NCBI GenBank assembly: GCA_016709545.1
Contig: JADJMO010000003.1
Coordinates: 62,001 to 126,000 of the forward strand
Direction of reading: 5' to 3'
Origin: Myxococcales bacterium
GTDB taxonomy: Bacteria > Myxococcota_A > Polyangia > Polyangiales > JADJMO01
DNA: 64,000 nt
Positions 1 through 8,729 of the stretch are shown here, piece by piece (the stretch's first letter is position 1; each line of letters opens with the position of its first letter). The notes beneath the pieces are model-generated. The model saw nothing but the letters and a program-made list of their open reading frames with translations, made no database searches and was not told the DNA's origin. The position numbers and the translations under genes are program-made.

Positions 1-1
1 C

Positions 2-454
2 AAGATCAAGGATCTCACCAAGTACCCCGAGCTCGTGCTCGTCGATCGCTACTGGTGGGTGTTCCCGACCGCGCTCGGCGTCGGCCTGTTCCTCGTGGGC
101 GGCTCGTTCGCCCTCGTGTGGGGCCTCTTCGTCTCCACCACGCTGCTCTGGCACGGCACGTTCGCCATCAACTCGCTCACCCACATGTTCGGGCGCCGTC
201 GCTACACGACCACCGACAACAGTAAGAACAGCCTGATCCTCGCCCTGATCACCATGGGCGAGGGCTGGCACAACAACCACCACTACTACCAGCGCGCCGC
301 GCGCCAGGGGTTCTACTGGTGGGAGATCGATCTCAGCTTCTACGTGCTCAAGGCGATGGAGGCGCTCGGCCTCGTGTGGGACCTCCACGCACCGCCGGTC
401 CACGTCCGCGAGTCGAACAAGATCGCCGGGCTCGCGCCGATCAGCCCTCCCTGA
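2..454 (+). CDS. acyl-CoA (delta-9 type) fatty acid desaturase, C-terminal part
   Basis: The 5' end lies outside the window; the frame is open from base 2. The visible 150 residues carry hydrophobic membrane segments and the last histidine box (GEGWHNNHHYY), preceded by an NSLTHMFG stretch typical of the second box region of acyl-CoA desaturases. These membrane di-iron enzymes insert a double bond into a saturated acyl chain, normally with ferredoxin or cytochrome as electron donor. The family is secure from the histidine boxes; substrate and regiospecificity cannot be read from this fragment. Confidence 0.9.
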   Translation, partial: KIKDLTKYPELVLVDRYWWVFPTALGVGLFLVGGSFALVWGLFVSTTLLWHGTFAINSLTHMFGRRRYTTTDNSKNSLILALITMGEGWHNNHHYYQRAARQGFYWWEIDLSFYVLKAMEALGLVWDLHAPPVHVRESNKIAGLAPISPP

Positions 455-501
455 AGCGACCACGCGCCGCGTCTTGAACGGCGCGCCAGACTCGTGTTGC
501 G

Positions 502-1990
502 ATGCTCCAGGTGCGCCGGGGGCTCTCCGTGTCCATCGTCACGCTGCTCACGGCGTGCAGCGCGGGCTCGCTCGAGGGCGACCCGGCGGACGTCACTCCC
601 GACGCCGCGATCGAGGTCGGGAGCGACGCGGTCCCCACGGACGCAGCCACGGACACGGGCCTGGCGCCCATCGACCCGCCCGTCGTGAGCAAGCTCTTCA
701 CCGAGGACACGACGCCATTCCTGAACCCCGGGCGCGGCCTCATGGAGGGCGCCGGCATCGCCCTCACCGACGGCGCGAGCTACGCCGCGCTTCGCGGCCA
801 GGGATACTCCCTCGCCTACGCGAAGGTGCGCCTCGACGCGTACCGCACCAAGAAGCTCGACCCGGTCTTCCTCGCGGCGCTGGATGCCGGCTTCGATCGC
901 GTGCGCGCGGCGGGCCTCCAGGTGGTGCTGCGGTTCGTCTACAACGATCCGTCGACCTACCCGTCGACCGACCCGGACGCCTCGCAGGCGCAGATCCTCG
1001 CGCACCTCGCGCAGCTCGCGCCGGTGCTCGCCAAGCACGTCGACGTGATCGCCGTGATGGAGGCGGGCTTCATCGGCCTGTGGGGCGAGTGGCACGGCTC
1101 GTCGAACGGCCTCGAGACCAAGGCCGCGCGCACGGCGATCCTCGACGCGATCCTCGCCGCGCTGCCCGAGAGCCGCCGCGTGCTGGTCCGCGCGCCGCGC
1201 TACAAGAGCGAACGCTTCCCCGCGCCGGTGGGCGCCGAGGTGTTCGGCACGACGCCCGCGGCGCGCGTGGGGCACCACAACGACTGCTTCCTCGCCACCG
1301 CGAACGACCAGGGCACGTACACCTCCGACGCCGATCGCGCCTACCTCGACGCGGACAGCCAGTTCCTCCCGAACGGCGGCGAGTCCTGCGAGCCGAACCC
1401 GCCGCGCACGTCGTGCTCGAACGCGATCGCCGAGCTCGGTCGCTACCACTTCGCGTTCTACAACCCGCTCTACCACCCCGACGTGTGGAGCGAGTGGGGC
1501 AAGGGGGGCTGCCGCGACGAGATCACGCGCCGCCTCGGGTATCGCTTCGTCGTCGATCGCGTGGTGTACCCGCCATCGGTGCGGCCAGGCGGCGTGATCC
1601 CGCTCCAGGTCGACTACCGCAACGTGGGCTTCGGCACGATGTTCAACGCGCGCCCGGTGCGGGTCGTGCTCGACGACGGCGCAAGGCGCTGGGTCGCGCC
1701 GCTGACCGGCTACGACGTGTTCCACCGGCTCGCCGCGGGGAGCCCGGCGATCGTCGTCGCGCGCCTGCGGGTCCCGGCGACGGCGAAGCCGGGCAAGGCC
1801 AAGATCGAGCTGTGGCTCCCCGACGCGTCGCCTTCGCTCGAGGCACGCCCGGAGTATTCGGTGCGCCTCGCCAGCGTGGGCACCTGGGACGCAGGTGCAC
1901 GGAACCAACGTGCTCGCCGAGACGACGATCGATCCGGGCGCACAGGGTACGGTCGACGGATCGGCGACCGCGTTCACCCTGCTGCCCTAG
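502..1990 (+). CDS. DUF4832/DUF4874-type secreted lipoprotein (one-base frameshift near 1895)
   Basis: The N-terminus is a lipoprotein signal (lipobox LLTAC) followed by an Asp/Thr-rich linker. Residues about 70-300 contain the NPGRGL and GLWGEWHG stretches that recall the TIM-barrel-like DUF4874 plus DUF4832 pair, often found in putative carbohydrate-active proteins. In the literal frame the protein runs on antisense into the next gene. Dropping one base near 1890-1900 gives a natural end (residues VLAETTIDPGAQG... to a TAG at 1988-1990) that overlaps the convergent acyl-CoA dehydrogenase stop by 4 bp. Corrected length is about 495 aa. Function beyond a surface-exposed putative glycan-related role is inference. 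GTG at 511 is an alternative start. Confidence 0.75.
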
Positions 1991-3522
1991 GACGCCTCCA
2001 CCTCGGCGAGCGCCACGTCCTGGTAGGCGTGCACGAGCGCGCGGCACGCCTGGTCCCAGCGGCGACACGCCTCGATCGGGAGCGCCTCGAGCGGGACGAG
2101 CTCCTCGAACGTGGCGGCGATCGGCGCGACCACGCCGGCGTCGGCGCCGCGCAAGAGGCCGGTCACGAACTCGCGGGGCGCGAGCTTGCGCGACGCCCGG
2201 TGGAGGTCGCGGTGGATCTGGGCGAGCAGCACGTTGCGCGGCCCCTCCCAGAGCTCGTTGACGGCGGAGTCGCGGAACAGCCGCGGCAGGCACGAGAAGT
2301 CCTCCATCACGCCGTGCCCGCCGAAGATCGCCATGGCCTCGCGGATGGTCTCCGTCGAGTCCTCGGACGACGCGAACTTCTGGAGCATCACGAGCTCGCG
2401 CGCCTCGAGGGTGCGTCGCTCGTCCTTGTCGGGGGCGTGGAAGGCGTGGTGGATCTTGAACGCGCCCGCGGTGGTGCGCCGTGACGCGCGGTCCATGTCG
2501 GCGAGCTGGGCCTGGACCATCGGGAACCCGGTGAGCCGCTGCCCGAACGCCTCGCGGAACTCCGCGTAGACGGCGGCCTCGCGCGCCGCGCGGCGCATGC
2601 TCGCCGCCGAGGCGATGCCCACCGTGAGGCGCGAGAGGGTGAGCACGACGCCGACCACGTTGGCGAGGCCCCGGTCGAGCGGCCCGACCGGGTAGGCGAA
2701 CATGCCCTCGAAGGTCATCTCGGCCGTCGGCAGCTCGCAGGTGCCCATCTTCCACTTGAGGCGATCGACGGTGAGGCCGTTGCGGCGCTGGTTCTCGTGC
2801 CCGGGCTGCCAGAGCGGAGCCACGAACAGGCCGACCGCCTCGCTGCCCCGCGGCTTGGCCGTGACGACCGCGTAGTCGGCGTGGGCGACCGAGCAGAAGA
2901 ACTTGGTGCCGAAGAGGCGCCACGCGCCGTCCTCCAGCACCGCCTCGCACACGTTGGCGGGCACGTCGGAGCCGCCCTGGATCTCCGAGAGGAACTGCGC
3001 CCCGACGCCGAACCGGCCGTCGCGGCCCTCCTTGACGTGTTCGAGGATCGCCTTGGCCTCGGCGGACTCGGCGTGCGCGTCGAGCACGGCCACCATGCCC
3101 TCGGTGCACACGAGCGGGCAGGCGGTGCACGCCTCGCCGTTCTCGTAGATCAGGAACATCTTCACGATGCGGGTGAGCGGATCGGTGCGCCTCGAGAACA
3201 GCCCCTCCGAGAACACCTCGCTCTCGAGGGTCAGCGCCTCGGCGGGGCGCAGCACGCGATCGACGCGGCGGTGGTGGGCGTCCCAGGTCTGCAGGGTGGG
3301 GCGCTGCTCGAGGCGGGCCATCGCGTCGGCGAGGTCGCGCCACCGGTAGGAGGCCTTCTGCGACACGGCGCGCGCCGCGGCGTCGATCCGGGCGAAGTCG
3401 CCCTTGGCGAAGTGGCGCACCACCTGCTGCAGGAACGGGTCGTCGGCGTAGTAGTCGATCTTCGCGCGCCGCTCGAGGTAGGGGTCGAAGCGGTAGGGGT
3501 TGTGGCGGTTCGGCAGCGACAT
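1987..3522 (-). CDS. acyl-CoA dehydrogenase, AidB-like
   Basis: A 511-aa flavoprotein of the acyl-CoA dehydrogenase superfamily. The large size, the CPLVCTEGM stretch and the SEIQGGSDV motif (the flavin/acyl-binding loop) resemble the AidB/isovaleryl-type subgroup. The C-terminal half has the GGHGVMEDF motif expected in the helical domain. The ATG at 3522 was chosen over the upstream in-frame codon because AGGAG lies about 7 bases upstream. It would oxidise an acyl-CoA at C2-C3 with transfer to ETF, or act as an AidB-like DNA-associated protein; the sequence does not decide. It converges on the DUF4832 gene. Confidence 0.88.
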   Translation of the reverse strand: MSLPNRHNPYRFDPYLERRAKIDYYADDPFLQQVVRHFAKGDFARIDAAARAVSQKASYRWRDLADAMARLEQRPTLQTWDAHHRRVDRVLRPAEALTLESEVFSEGLFSRRTDPLTRIVKMFLIYENGEACTACPLVCTEGMVAVLDAHAESAEAKAILEHVKEGRDGRFGVGAQFLSEIQGGSDVPANVCEAVLEDGAWRLFGTKFFCSVAHADYAVVTAKPRGSEAVGLFVAPLWQPGHENQRRNGLTVDRLKWKMGTCELPTAEMTFEGMFAYPVGPLDRGLANVVGVVLTLSRLTVGIASAASMRRAAREAAVYAEFREAFGQRLTGFPMVQAQLADMDRASRRTTAGAFKIHHAFHAPDKDERRTLEARELVMLQKFASSEDSTETIREAMAIFGGHGVMEDFSCLPRLFRDSAVNELWEGPRNVLLAQIHRDLHRASRKLAPREFVTGLLRGADAGVVAPIAATFEELVPLEALPIEACRRWDQACRALVHAYQDVALAEVEAS

Positions 3523-3635
3523 GGGGGCTCCTGCGCGGGCGCGCGCGGAGATCATGCGCGGCGACGGCAGCGACGCAAACCCCTCGAGTGGCCCCCCCGA
3601 GTGGCTACCCGAGTGGGCCTACCGGTGACGGGACG

Positions 3636-4097
3636 TCAGGCCTTGACGTACTTGTCGATGATGAGGGCGCGCTTGACCTCGGCGATCGCCGCGTCGACGT
3701 CGGCCACGACGATCGTGAAGACGATCTCGTACCAGACGTCGAGGGTCTTGGTCTTGTCGCCCGGATCGAGCATGGGGAGCTCGCGCGCCTCGTGCTCGCC
3801 GTAGGCGAGGCCGGTCGCGAACAGCTCGGTGCGCGCCGTGGCCCGCACGCGATCCCACGCCTTCTCCTTGGAGTCGTTGGGGAAGTCACTGCGCTGGGCG
3901 CGCAGCACGACCCGCACCTCGAGCGTGCCGTCGTTGGCCGCCGGGCGGACGCTGATGCCCGCGTCGAGGATCTGGTTGTCCCGCGGGCGCTCCGCGAGGT
4001 GCACCGCGTCGGGACGGGTGCGATAGACCTCGAGGCCCGCTTGGACGAGTGCCCGCTTGAGCTCTTGAATCGACGGAGGCTGGGAGGACGCAGTCAT
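3636..4097 (-). CDS. hypothetical protein, 153 aa
   Basis: Soluble, no signal peptide, mixed alpha/beta. The ATG at 4097 gives MTASSQPPS; an upstream in-frame codon at 4118 would add seven residues. The sequence alternates hydrophobic strands (TLEVRVVLRAQ, EIVFTIVVADV) and ends in KYVKA. I do not recognise the family. It lies divergent from the aldehyde dehydrogenase gene, with 117 bp between start codons. Coding character is supported by clean third-position GC bias and plausible composition. Confidence 0.7.
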   Translation of the reverse strand: MTASSQPPSIQELKRALVQAGLEVYRTRPDAVHLAERPRDNQILDAGISVRPAANDGTLEVRVVLRAQRSDFPNDSKEKAWDRVRATARTELFATGLAYGEHEARELPMLDPGDKTKTLDVWYEIVFTIVVADVDAAIAEVKRALIIDKYVKA

Positions 4098-4214
4098 CCA
4101 GGGGCACCCCAAGATCACGAACCTGAGGGCTCACGTCAAGCACGACGCGAGCGGAGGGATTCCCGGCTTTGGGCGCTCCCGGAGTCGGACGAAGGGCGCT
4201 ACCATGTCCGGCCC

Positions 4215-5786
4215 ATGCCGGACGCTACCCAGGTCACCCGTTTCACCAGCTCGGCCGAGGCCACGGTTTCAGGCGTTTCTTCGCAGATCGAGAGCCGGAA
4301 CCCGGCGACCGGCGAGGTCCTCGGGCGGGTCCCGGTCTCGTCCACCGAAGAGGTCCGGGCGGTCGTCGCCTCCGCCCGGCGGGCCCAGGAGGCGTGGGCG
4401 CTGCTCCCGATCGAGGAGCGGACGGTCCGGCTGCTGCGGTTCCGGAACGCGATCGTCGACCGCGGCGAGGAGATCGTGGAGCTGCTCTCGCAGGAGAACG
4501 GCAAGACCCGGCACGAATCCCTCCTTTTCGAGGTGTTCCCGGTGGCCGAGGTCGCCACCTACCTCAGCAAGCACGCGGCCGAGATCCTCTCTCCCCAGCG
4601 GGTCACGCTGGGGCTCGCCAAGTACCGCACCGCCTACCTGCAGTACGTCCCGCGCGGGGTCGTCGCCATCATCAGCCCCTGGAATTTCCCCTTCGTCCTG
4701 AGCCTCGGCGACACCCTGTTCGCCCTCGCGGCCGGCAACGCGGTCGTGCTCAAGCCGAGCGAGGTCACGCCGCTGGTCCTCGCCAAGGCCAAGGAGATCT
4801 GGGACGCCACGGCAGGGTTGCCGCGCGACCTGTTCCAGGTGGTGCAGGGGTACGGCAAGACCGGCTCCGACCTCATCGACGCCCAGCCCGACATGGTGGT
4901 GTTCACCGGCGGCGTCGCCACCGGCAAGCGCGTCGCGGCGATGTGCGGCGAGCGCCTCATCCCGTGCACCCTCGAGCTCGGCGGCAAGGCACCGCTGATC
5001 GCGTGCGAGGACGCCGACATCGAGCGCACCGCGCGCGGCATCGTGTTCGGCGGGTTCGCGAACAGTGGCCAGATCTGCATCTCGGTCGAGCGCGTGTACG
5101 CGCACGCGCAGGTCCACGACCGGCTCCTCGAGCGCGTCGTCGGCCTCGTCTCGGAGCTGCGCCAGGGCGACCCGATGACCAGCCTCGACCTCGACGTCAG
5201 CGCGATGACCTTCGACAAGCAGGTCGACGTCGTCGAGAAGCACATCGCCGACGCGAAGCAGAAGGGCGCCGTCGTGCGCACGGGCGGCACCCGCAAGGGC
5301 ATGTTCTTCGCGCCCACCGTGATCGCCGGGTGCAACCACGACATGACCGTGATGACCGAGGAGATCTTCGGGCCCATCGTCCCCTTCATGAAGGTCGCGA
5401 GCGAGGACGAGGCCATCGCCCACGCCAACGACTCCCACCTCGGCCTCAACGCCTACGTGTTCACGGCGGACCGCGAGAAGGGCCGCCGCATCGCCGAGCG
5501 CGTGCTCGCGGGCAGCGTGGTGGTCAACGACGTGTTCGTGAACTACGCGATGGCGGAGGCGCCGTTCGGCGGCGTCAAGCAGTCGGGCATCGGGCGCGTG
5601 CACGGGCCCGAGGGCCTGCGCTCGTTCTGCCACGTCAAGCACGTGAACGTCGACCGCTTCGGCACGATGGACCGCGAGCCCACCTGGTACCCGTTCACCA
5701 AGGGCGCCTACGGCGGGTTCCAGAAGGCGGTCCGCGCGCTGTTCGGCGGGGGCTCGCTCGCCAAGCGCCTCGGCGACCTGCTCTGA
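4215..5786 (+). CDS. NAD(P)-dependent aldehyde dehydrogenase
   Basis: A 523-aa member of the ALDH superfamily, oxidising an aldehyde to the acid. The Rossmann region has PWNFPF, the general base is Glu254 (LELGGKAP), the nucleophile is Cys288 (NSGQICIS), and EIFGPIVPF lies near the C-terminus. Overall pattern is nearest to succinate-semialdehyde or broad-substrate dehydrogenases; substrate is not certain. The C-terminal extension of about 30 residues after VNVDRFG is longer than usual. The ATG at 4215 starts the conserved region sensibly; another frame's ATG at 4204 is not in phase. Possible detoxification or catabolic partner of the nearby acyl-CoA enzymes. Confidence 0.92.
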   Translation: MPDATQVTRFTSSAEATVSGVSSQIESRNPATGEVLGRVPVSSTEEVRAVVASARRAQEAWALLPIEERTVRLLRFRNAIVDRGEEIVELLSQENGKTRHESLLFEVFPVAEVATYLSKHAAEILSPQRVTLGLAKYRTAYLQYVPRGVVAIISPWNFPFVLSLGDTLFALAAGNAVVLKPSEVTPLVLAKAKEIWDATAGLPRDLFQVVQGYGKTGSDLIDAQPDMVVFTGGVATGKRVAAMCGERLIPCTLELGGKAPLIACEDADIERTARGIVFGGFANSGQICISVERVYAHAQVHDRLLERVVGLVSELRQGDPMTSLDLDVSAMTFDKQVDVVEKHIADAKQKGAVVRTGGTRKGMFFAPTVIAGCNHDMTVMTEEIFGPIVPFMKVASEDEAIAHANDSHLGLNAYVFTADREKGRRIAERVLAGSVVVNDVFVNYAMAEAPFGGVKQSGIGRVHGPEGLRSFCHVKHVNVDRFGTMDREPTWYPFTKGAYGGFQKAVRALFGGGSLAKRLGDLL

Positions 5787-5814
5787 CCGGCGCGCGCCGT
5801 GTAGACTCACGGGA

Positions 5815-6744
5815 ATGTCGCGGCTCCCTCCGTCGTGGGTCCTCCTGGCGTTCGTCGGGGCCTCGGCCGGGGTCTCGGGCTGCAACGCGCTCACCGGCGT
5901 CTCCGACCTCGAGGCGGTCGACTGCCTGACGGACTGCGTGGACGGCGGCGGCGACGGCGCGGTCGCGGTGGACGCAACGCCTGACACGCGCTCCGACACG
6001 GCCGACGCGGCGGCCGAGGCGGCCACCGATGCCGCCGATGGCGAAGTGGCCGACGACGCGGCCGACGCAGGCGCCGGCTCGTGCACCGACAAGGCCCAGA
6101 ACGGCACCGAGAGCGACGTCGACTGCGGCGGCAGCTGCCCGGGCTGCGCGGTCGGCAAGAAGTGCGGCGTGGCCGCCGACTGCCTCTCCAAGGTGTGCAC
6201 TGCCAAGGCCTGTGTCGCCGCGCGCTGCGACGACGGGGTGCAGAACGGTGAGGAGACCGCCATCGACTGTGGCGGGAGCGCGTGCGCCCCGTGCGGCACG
6301 CTCCTGTTCACCGCGCCCGGCACCGACGCATCGATCACCACCCCCAAGGTGATGGGCACCCTCAAGGCCTACGCCGGCAAGCGCATCCGCATCGTGAAGG
6401 TGGGCATCTGCGGCGACAGCGACGCCACCTCGGGCCCCAACCGCTTCGTGGCGACCGATGGCGCGGCCATGAGCTTCAGCTGGGCCGCGGGTCAGACGAC
6501 GGTGGCCATCCCCGGCACCACCACCTACCGCCTCGCGCCGACCCCGCCGGCCTCGGGCTCCGCGCGCGGCTTCAGCTACCAGGTCGTCTCGCACCTCGGT
6601 GCGGTCGGCCAGCCGATGACCGTCAGCTGGGACTTCCACGCCGACTACGATGGACTCCTGTGCGGGGCTCTCGACGAGGACGGCGCCTCGTACTCCGACC
6701 CCGCGTCGAGCGTGCGGGTCTGGCTCAAGTACCGCTACGAGTGA
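5815..6744 (+). CDS. secreted lipoprotein with two CxNGxExDCGG Cys-rich motifs
   Basis: A 309-aa protein. The signal peptide ends in a lipobox (GVSGC, Cys23), followed by an Asp/Ala/Thr-rich low-complexity linker to about residue 85. Then come two Cys motifs of the NGTESDVDCGG / NGEETAIDCGG kind, common in secreted myxobacterial proteins. The C-terminal 150 residues form a beta-rich domain of unknown role. It was probably exported and anchored to the outer membrane. Function unknown. Confidence 0.85.
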   Translation: MSRLPPSWVLLAFVGASAGVSGCNALTGVSDLEAVDCLTDCVDGGGDGAVAVDATPDTRSDTADAAAEAATDAADGEVADDAADAGAGSCTDKAQNGTESDVDCGGSCPGCAVGKKCGVAADCLSKVCTAKACVAARCDDGVQNGEETAIDCGGSACAPCGTLLFTAPGTDASITTPKVMGTLKAYAGKRIRIVKVGICGDSDATSGPNRFVATDGAAMSFSWAAGQTTVAIPGTTTYRLAPTPPASGSARGFSYQVVSHLGAVGQPMTVSWDFHADYDGLLCGALDEDGASYSDPASSVRVWLKYRYE

Positions 6745-6747
6745 GCC

Positions 6748-7329
6748 TCACAGCGGACGATCGCGGTCTTCGGCCTTGTAGCGGGGCTTGTAGTCGGTGT
6801 GGCACCCGGTGCACGACGGCTTGGCCGCGGCGACGTTCTTGTCCTTGGCGAGCACGGCGACCCCCGCCTTCACCCACTTGTTCCAGTCGGTGTAGCCGGG
6901 CGGACCGTACTTGGCGGATTGCTCGAGCGCCGCGGTGAGCTTCGCGGGGTCGTTGCCCTTCATGGCGGGCTGCATGACCTCGGCCATCCACTTCTGCAGG
7001 GGGCACTTCGGGAGCCCGGCGCCGCCGCAGGCGAACGTCTTCGGTCCCGACGCCGACGGAGCCGGGGTCGGTGCGGACGAGGCGACGGGGGCCGACGCGA
7101 CCGAGGGCGCAGGCGCGACCGCTGGAGGGAGGGCCGTCGCCGCCGGGGCCGAGGACGCCGCGGTCGCGTTCGGCATCGGCTCGTCGGGCGCGGGGGCAGG
7201 GGTGCTGGGCGTGATCGCCGGGCTCGCCACCGTCGTGGTGCTCACGGCGGGCGCGGGGGCGGGCGGAGGGGCGGGCTTCTTCTCGCACGCGACGAGCAGG
7301 ACCAGCGTGGCCACGAGGGAGGTGCGCAT
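6748..7329 (-). CDS. lipoprotein with single haem-binding CxxCH motif (cytochrome c-like)
   Basis: A 193-aa protein. Signal peptide with lipobox LLVAC, then an Ala/Pro/Ser/Thr-rich linker of about 90 residues, then a compact C-terminal domain with CTGCH near residue 175 and two further Cys in CGGAGLPKCPLQ. The spacing and late CxxCH recall cytochrome c' type monohaem proteins, in which the haem site is close to the C-terminus. Likely periplasmic electron carrier or gas sensor; the exact class is inferred. It ends only 3 bp from the convergent lipoprotein gene. Confidence 0.75.
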   Translation of the reverse strand: MRTSLVATLVLLVACEKKPAPPPAPAPAVSTTTVASPAITPSTPAPAPDEPMPNATAASSAPAATALPPAVAPAPSVASAPVASSAPTPAPSASGPKTFACGGAGLPKCPLQKWMAEVMQPAMKGNDPAKLTAALEQSAKYGPPGYTDWNKWVKAGVAVLAKDKNVAAAKPSCTGCHTDYKPRYKAEDRDRPL

Positions 7330-7365
7330 CGCGGGGGAGAGTAGCGACTCCCGGAGTCGTGTGCC

Positions 7366-8265
7366 CTACCGGCGCGACACCTCGAGCACGAGCGCGCGGA
7401 AGAACCGCGCCGCGGGATCCTCGTGGGTGCGCTCGTGCCAGAGCATCTGGACAGGGCGCGCCGACAGCGAGAAGGGCGGCGGGCGCAGGGCGAGGGGGAG
7501 GAAGCCGGCGTAGAGGCGCGCGAGGCGCTCCGACATCGTCGCGACCCAGCCCGTGCGCAGGACGACGAGCGGCACCAGCGAGAAGTGGGGCACGGTGAGG
7601 GCGACGTTGCGGGTGATGCCGCGCGCCTCGAGCGCCGTGTCGATCGGGTCGCGCGCGGAGTCGAGCACCCGCACGCGCACGTGCTCGGCCGCGGCGTACG
7701 CGCGGAGGCCCATGCGCCGTCCGTCGACGCCGCGCTCCTTGCGCGTGAGGCAGACGAACCGCTCGTCGAACAGCGGCTGCACGCGGCATCCGGCCGGCAG
7801 CGTCGGCGGTCGACCGACGTGTACGTCGACCTCCTGCGCGAGGCCTCCCCCCGCGACGAGCTGCTCGAGCGTCACGACGCGCAGGCTCGCGCGCGGAGCG
7901 CGTTCGCGGAGCGCCGCGGCGAGGGGCGGCACGACCACCATGCCGTAGTAGTCGGCGCAGGCGAGCGTGAACTCGCGGGTCGCGGTCGTCGGTTCGAACG
8001 CCTGGTCGTCGAGCAGGCCCCCGACCTCGCCGAGGAGCCGGGCGAGGCGTGGGGCCAGGCTCTCGGCGCGGGGCGTCGGCGCGAGACCGCGGGCGTGGCG
8101 CACGACGAGCGGGTCGTCGAACAGGTCGCGCAGGCGCCCGAGCGCGTTCGACACCGCCGACTGGGTGACCCCGAGCCGCCGGGCGGCGCGCGTGGCCGAG
8201 CGCTCGGTGAGCACGTGGTGGAGCACGACGAGCAGGTTGAGGTCGATCGACGAGAGATTCACCAC
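7366..8265 (-). CDS. LysR-family transcriptional regulator
   Basis: A 299-aa regulator. The winged HTH spans residues 5-65 (TRAARRLGVTQSAVSNALGRL), followed by a linker helix and an effector-binding fold. The start is a GTG (a second GTG follows directly). It is divergent from a VOC/glyoxalase-fold gene with 63 bp between starts, the usual arrangement for a LysR protein and its target. A 27-bp interrupted palindrome lies in that gap. The N-terminus and the pattern of the effector domain resemble the NodD/NahR-like group. Effector unknown. Confidence 0.92.
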   Translation of the reverse strand: MVNLSSIDLNLLVVLHHVLTERSATRAARRLGVTQSAVSNALGRLRDLFDDPLVVRHARGLAPTPRAESLAPRLARLLGEVGGLLDDQAFEPTTATREFTLACADYYGMVVVPPLAAALRERAPRASLRVVTLEQLVAGGGLAQEVDVHVGRPPTLPAGCRVQPLFDERFVCLTRKERGVDGRRMGLRAYAAAEHVRVRVLDSARDPIDTALEARGITRNVALTVPHFSLVPLVVLRTGWVATMSERLARLYAGFLPLALRPPPFSLSARPVQMLWHERTHEDPAARFFRALVLEVSRR

Positions 8266-8266
8266 G

Positions 8267-8293
8267 GTGATGGATGGTAACAGGAATCATCAC
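8267..8293. promoter_or_regulatory. candidate LysR operator between LysR and VOC genes
   Basis: GTGATG at 8267-8272 and CATCAC at 8288-8293 form an inverted repeat separated by 15 bp, in the 63-bp divergent gap. LysR regulators usually bind interrupted dyads of this size (T-N11-A type core). The role is inferred from position and symmetry. Confidence 0.5.
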
Positions 8294-8328
8294 TACTGCG
8301 CCGCGAGGTCCGCGCGCACACTCGGCCC

Positions 8329-8697
8329 ATGAAGCTGAACCACCTCGACCTCCACGTGCAGGACGTGCCCGCGACGCTGGCGTACTTCCAGCGCTTCTTC
8401 GGCCTCACCCTGCAGACCAGGCCCGACGCGCCGACCTTCGGGATCCTCACCGACGGCCACGGCTTCGTCCTCGTGGTGCAGCGCGCCGCCGAGGGGGAGC
8501 GCTACCCAGAGGGGTTCCACCTGGGCTTCCTCGTCCCGGACGAGGCGGAGGTGCGGGCGCTCCAGGCCCGCGCCCGCGCGGAGGGCGCCGAGGTGAGCGA
8601 CGTGATCGTGAACGCCCGCGGCACGCTGACGTACTTCACGGCCCCCGACGGCTACCGCGTGGAGGTGAGCCAGCAGCGCGCGGGCTTCGAACGCTGA
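8329..8697 (+). CDS. VOC / glyoxalase-bleomycin-resistance fold protein
   Basis: A 122-aa single-domain protein of the vicinal-oxygen-chelate superfamily. It starts with MKLNHLDLHVQDV, with His as the first metal ligand, and contains the paired beta-alpha-beta-beta-beta modules; VEVSQQ near the end supplies the usual final Glu. Such proteins act as dimeric metal-dependent lyases, isomerases, dioxygenases or antibiotic-binding proteins. The divergent LysR gene probably controls it. Confidence 0.88.
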   Translation: MKLNHLDLHVQDVPATLAYFQRFFGLTLQTRPDAPTFGILTDGHGFVLVVQRAAEGERYPEGFHLGFLVPDEAEVRALQARARAEGAEVSDVIVNARGTLTYFTAPDGYRVEVSQQRAGFER

Positions 8698-8729
8698 CGC
8701 CGTCGCCCGCCGCGCTAGCATGCGGGGCC

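Noticed and set aside
340..1977. Minus-strand 545-codon frame over the DUF4832 gene
   Set aside because: Arg/Ala/Val shadow composition; plus-strand signal peptide and motifs are convincing.
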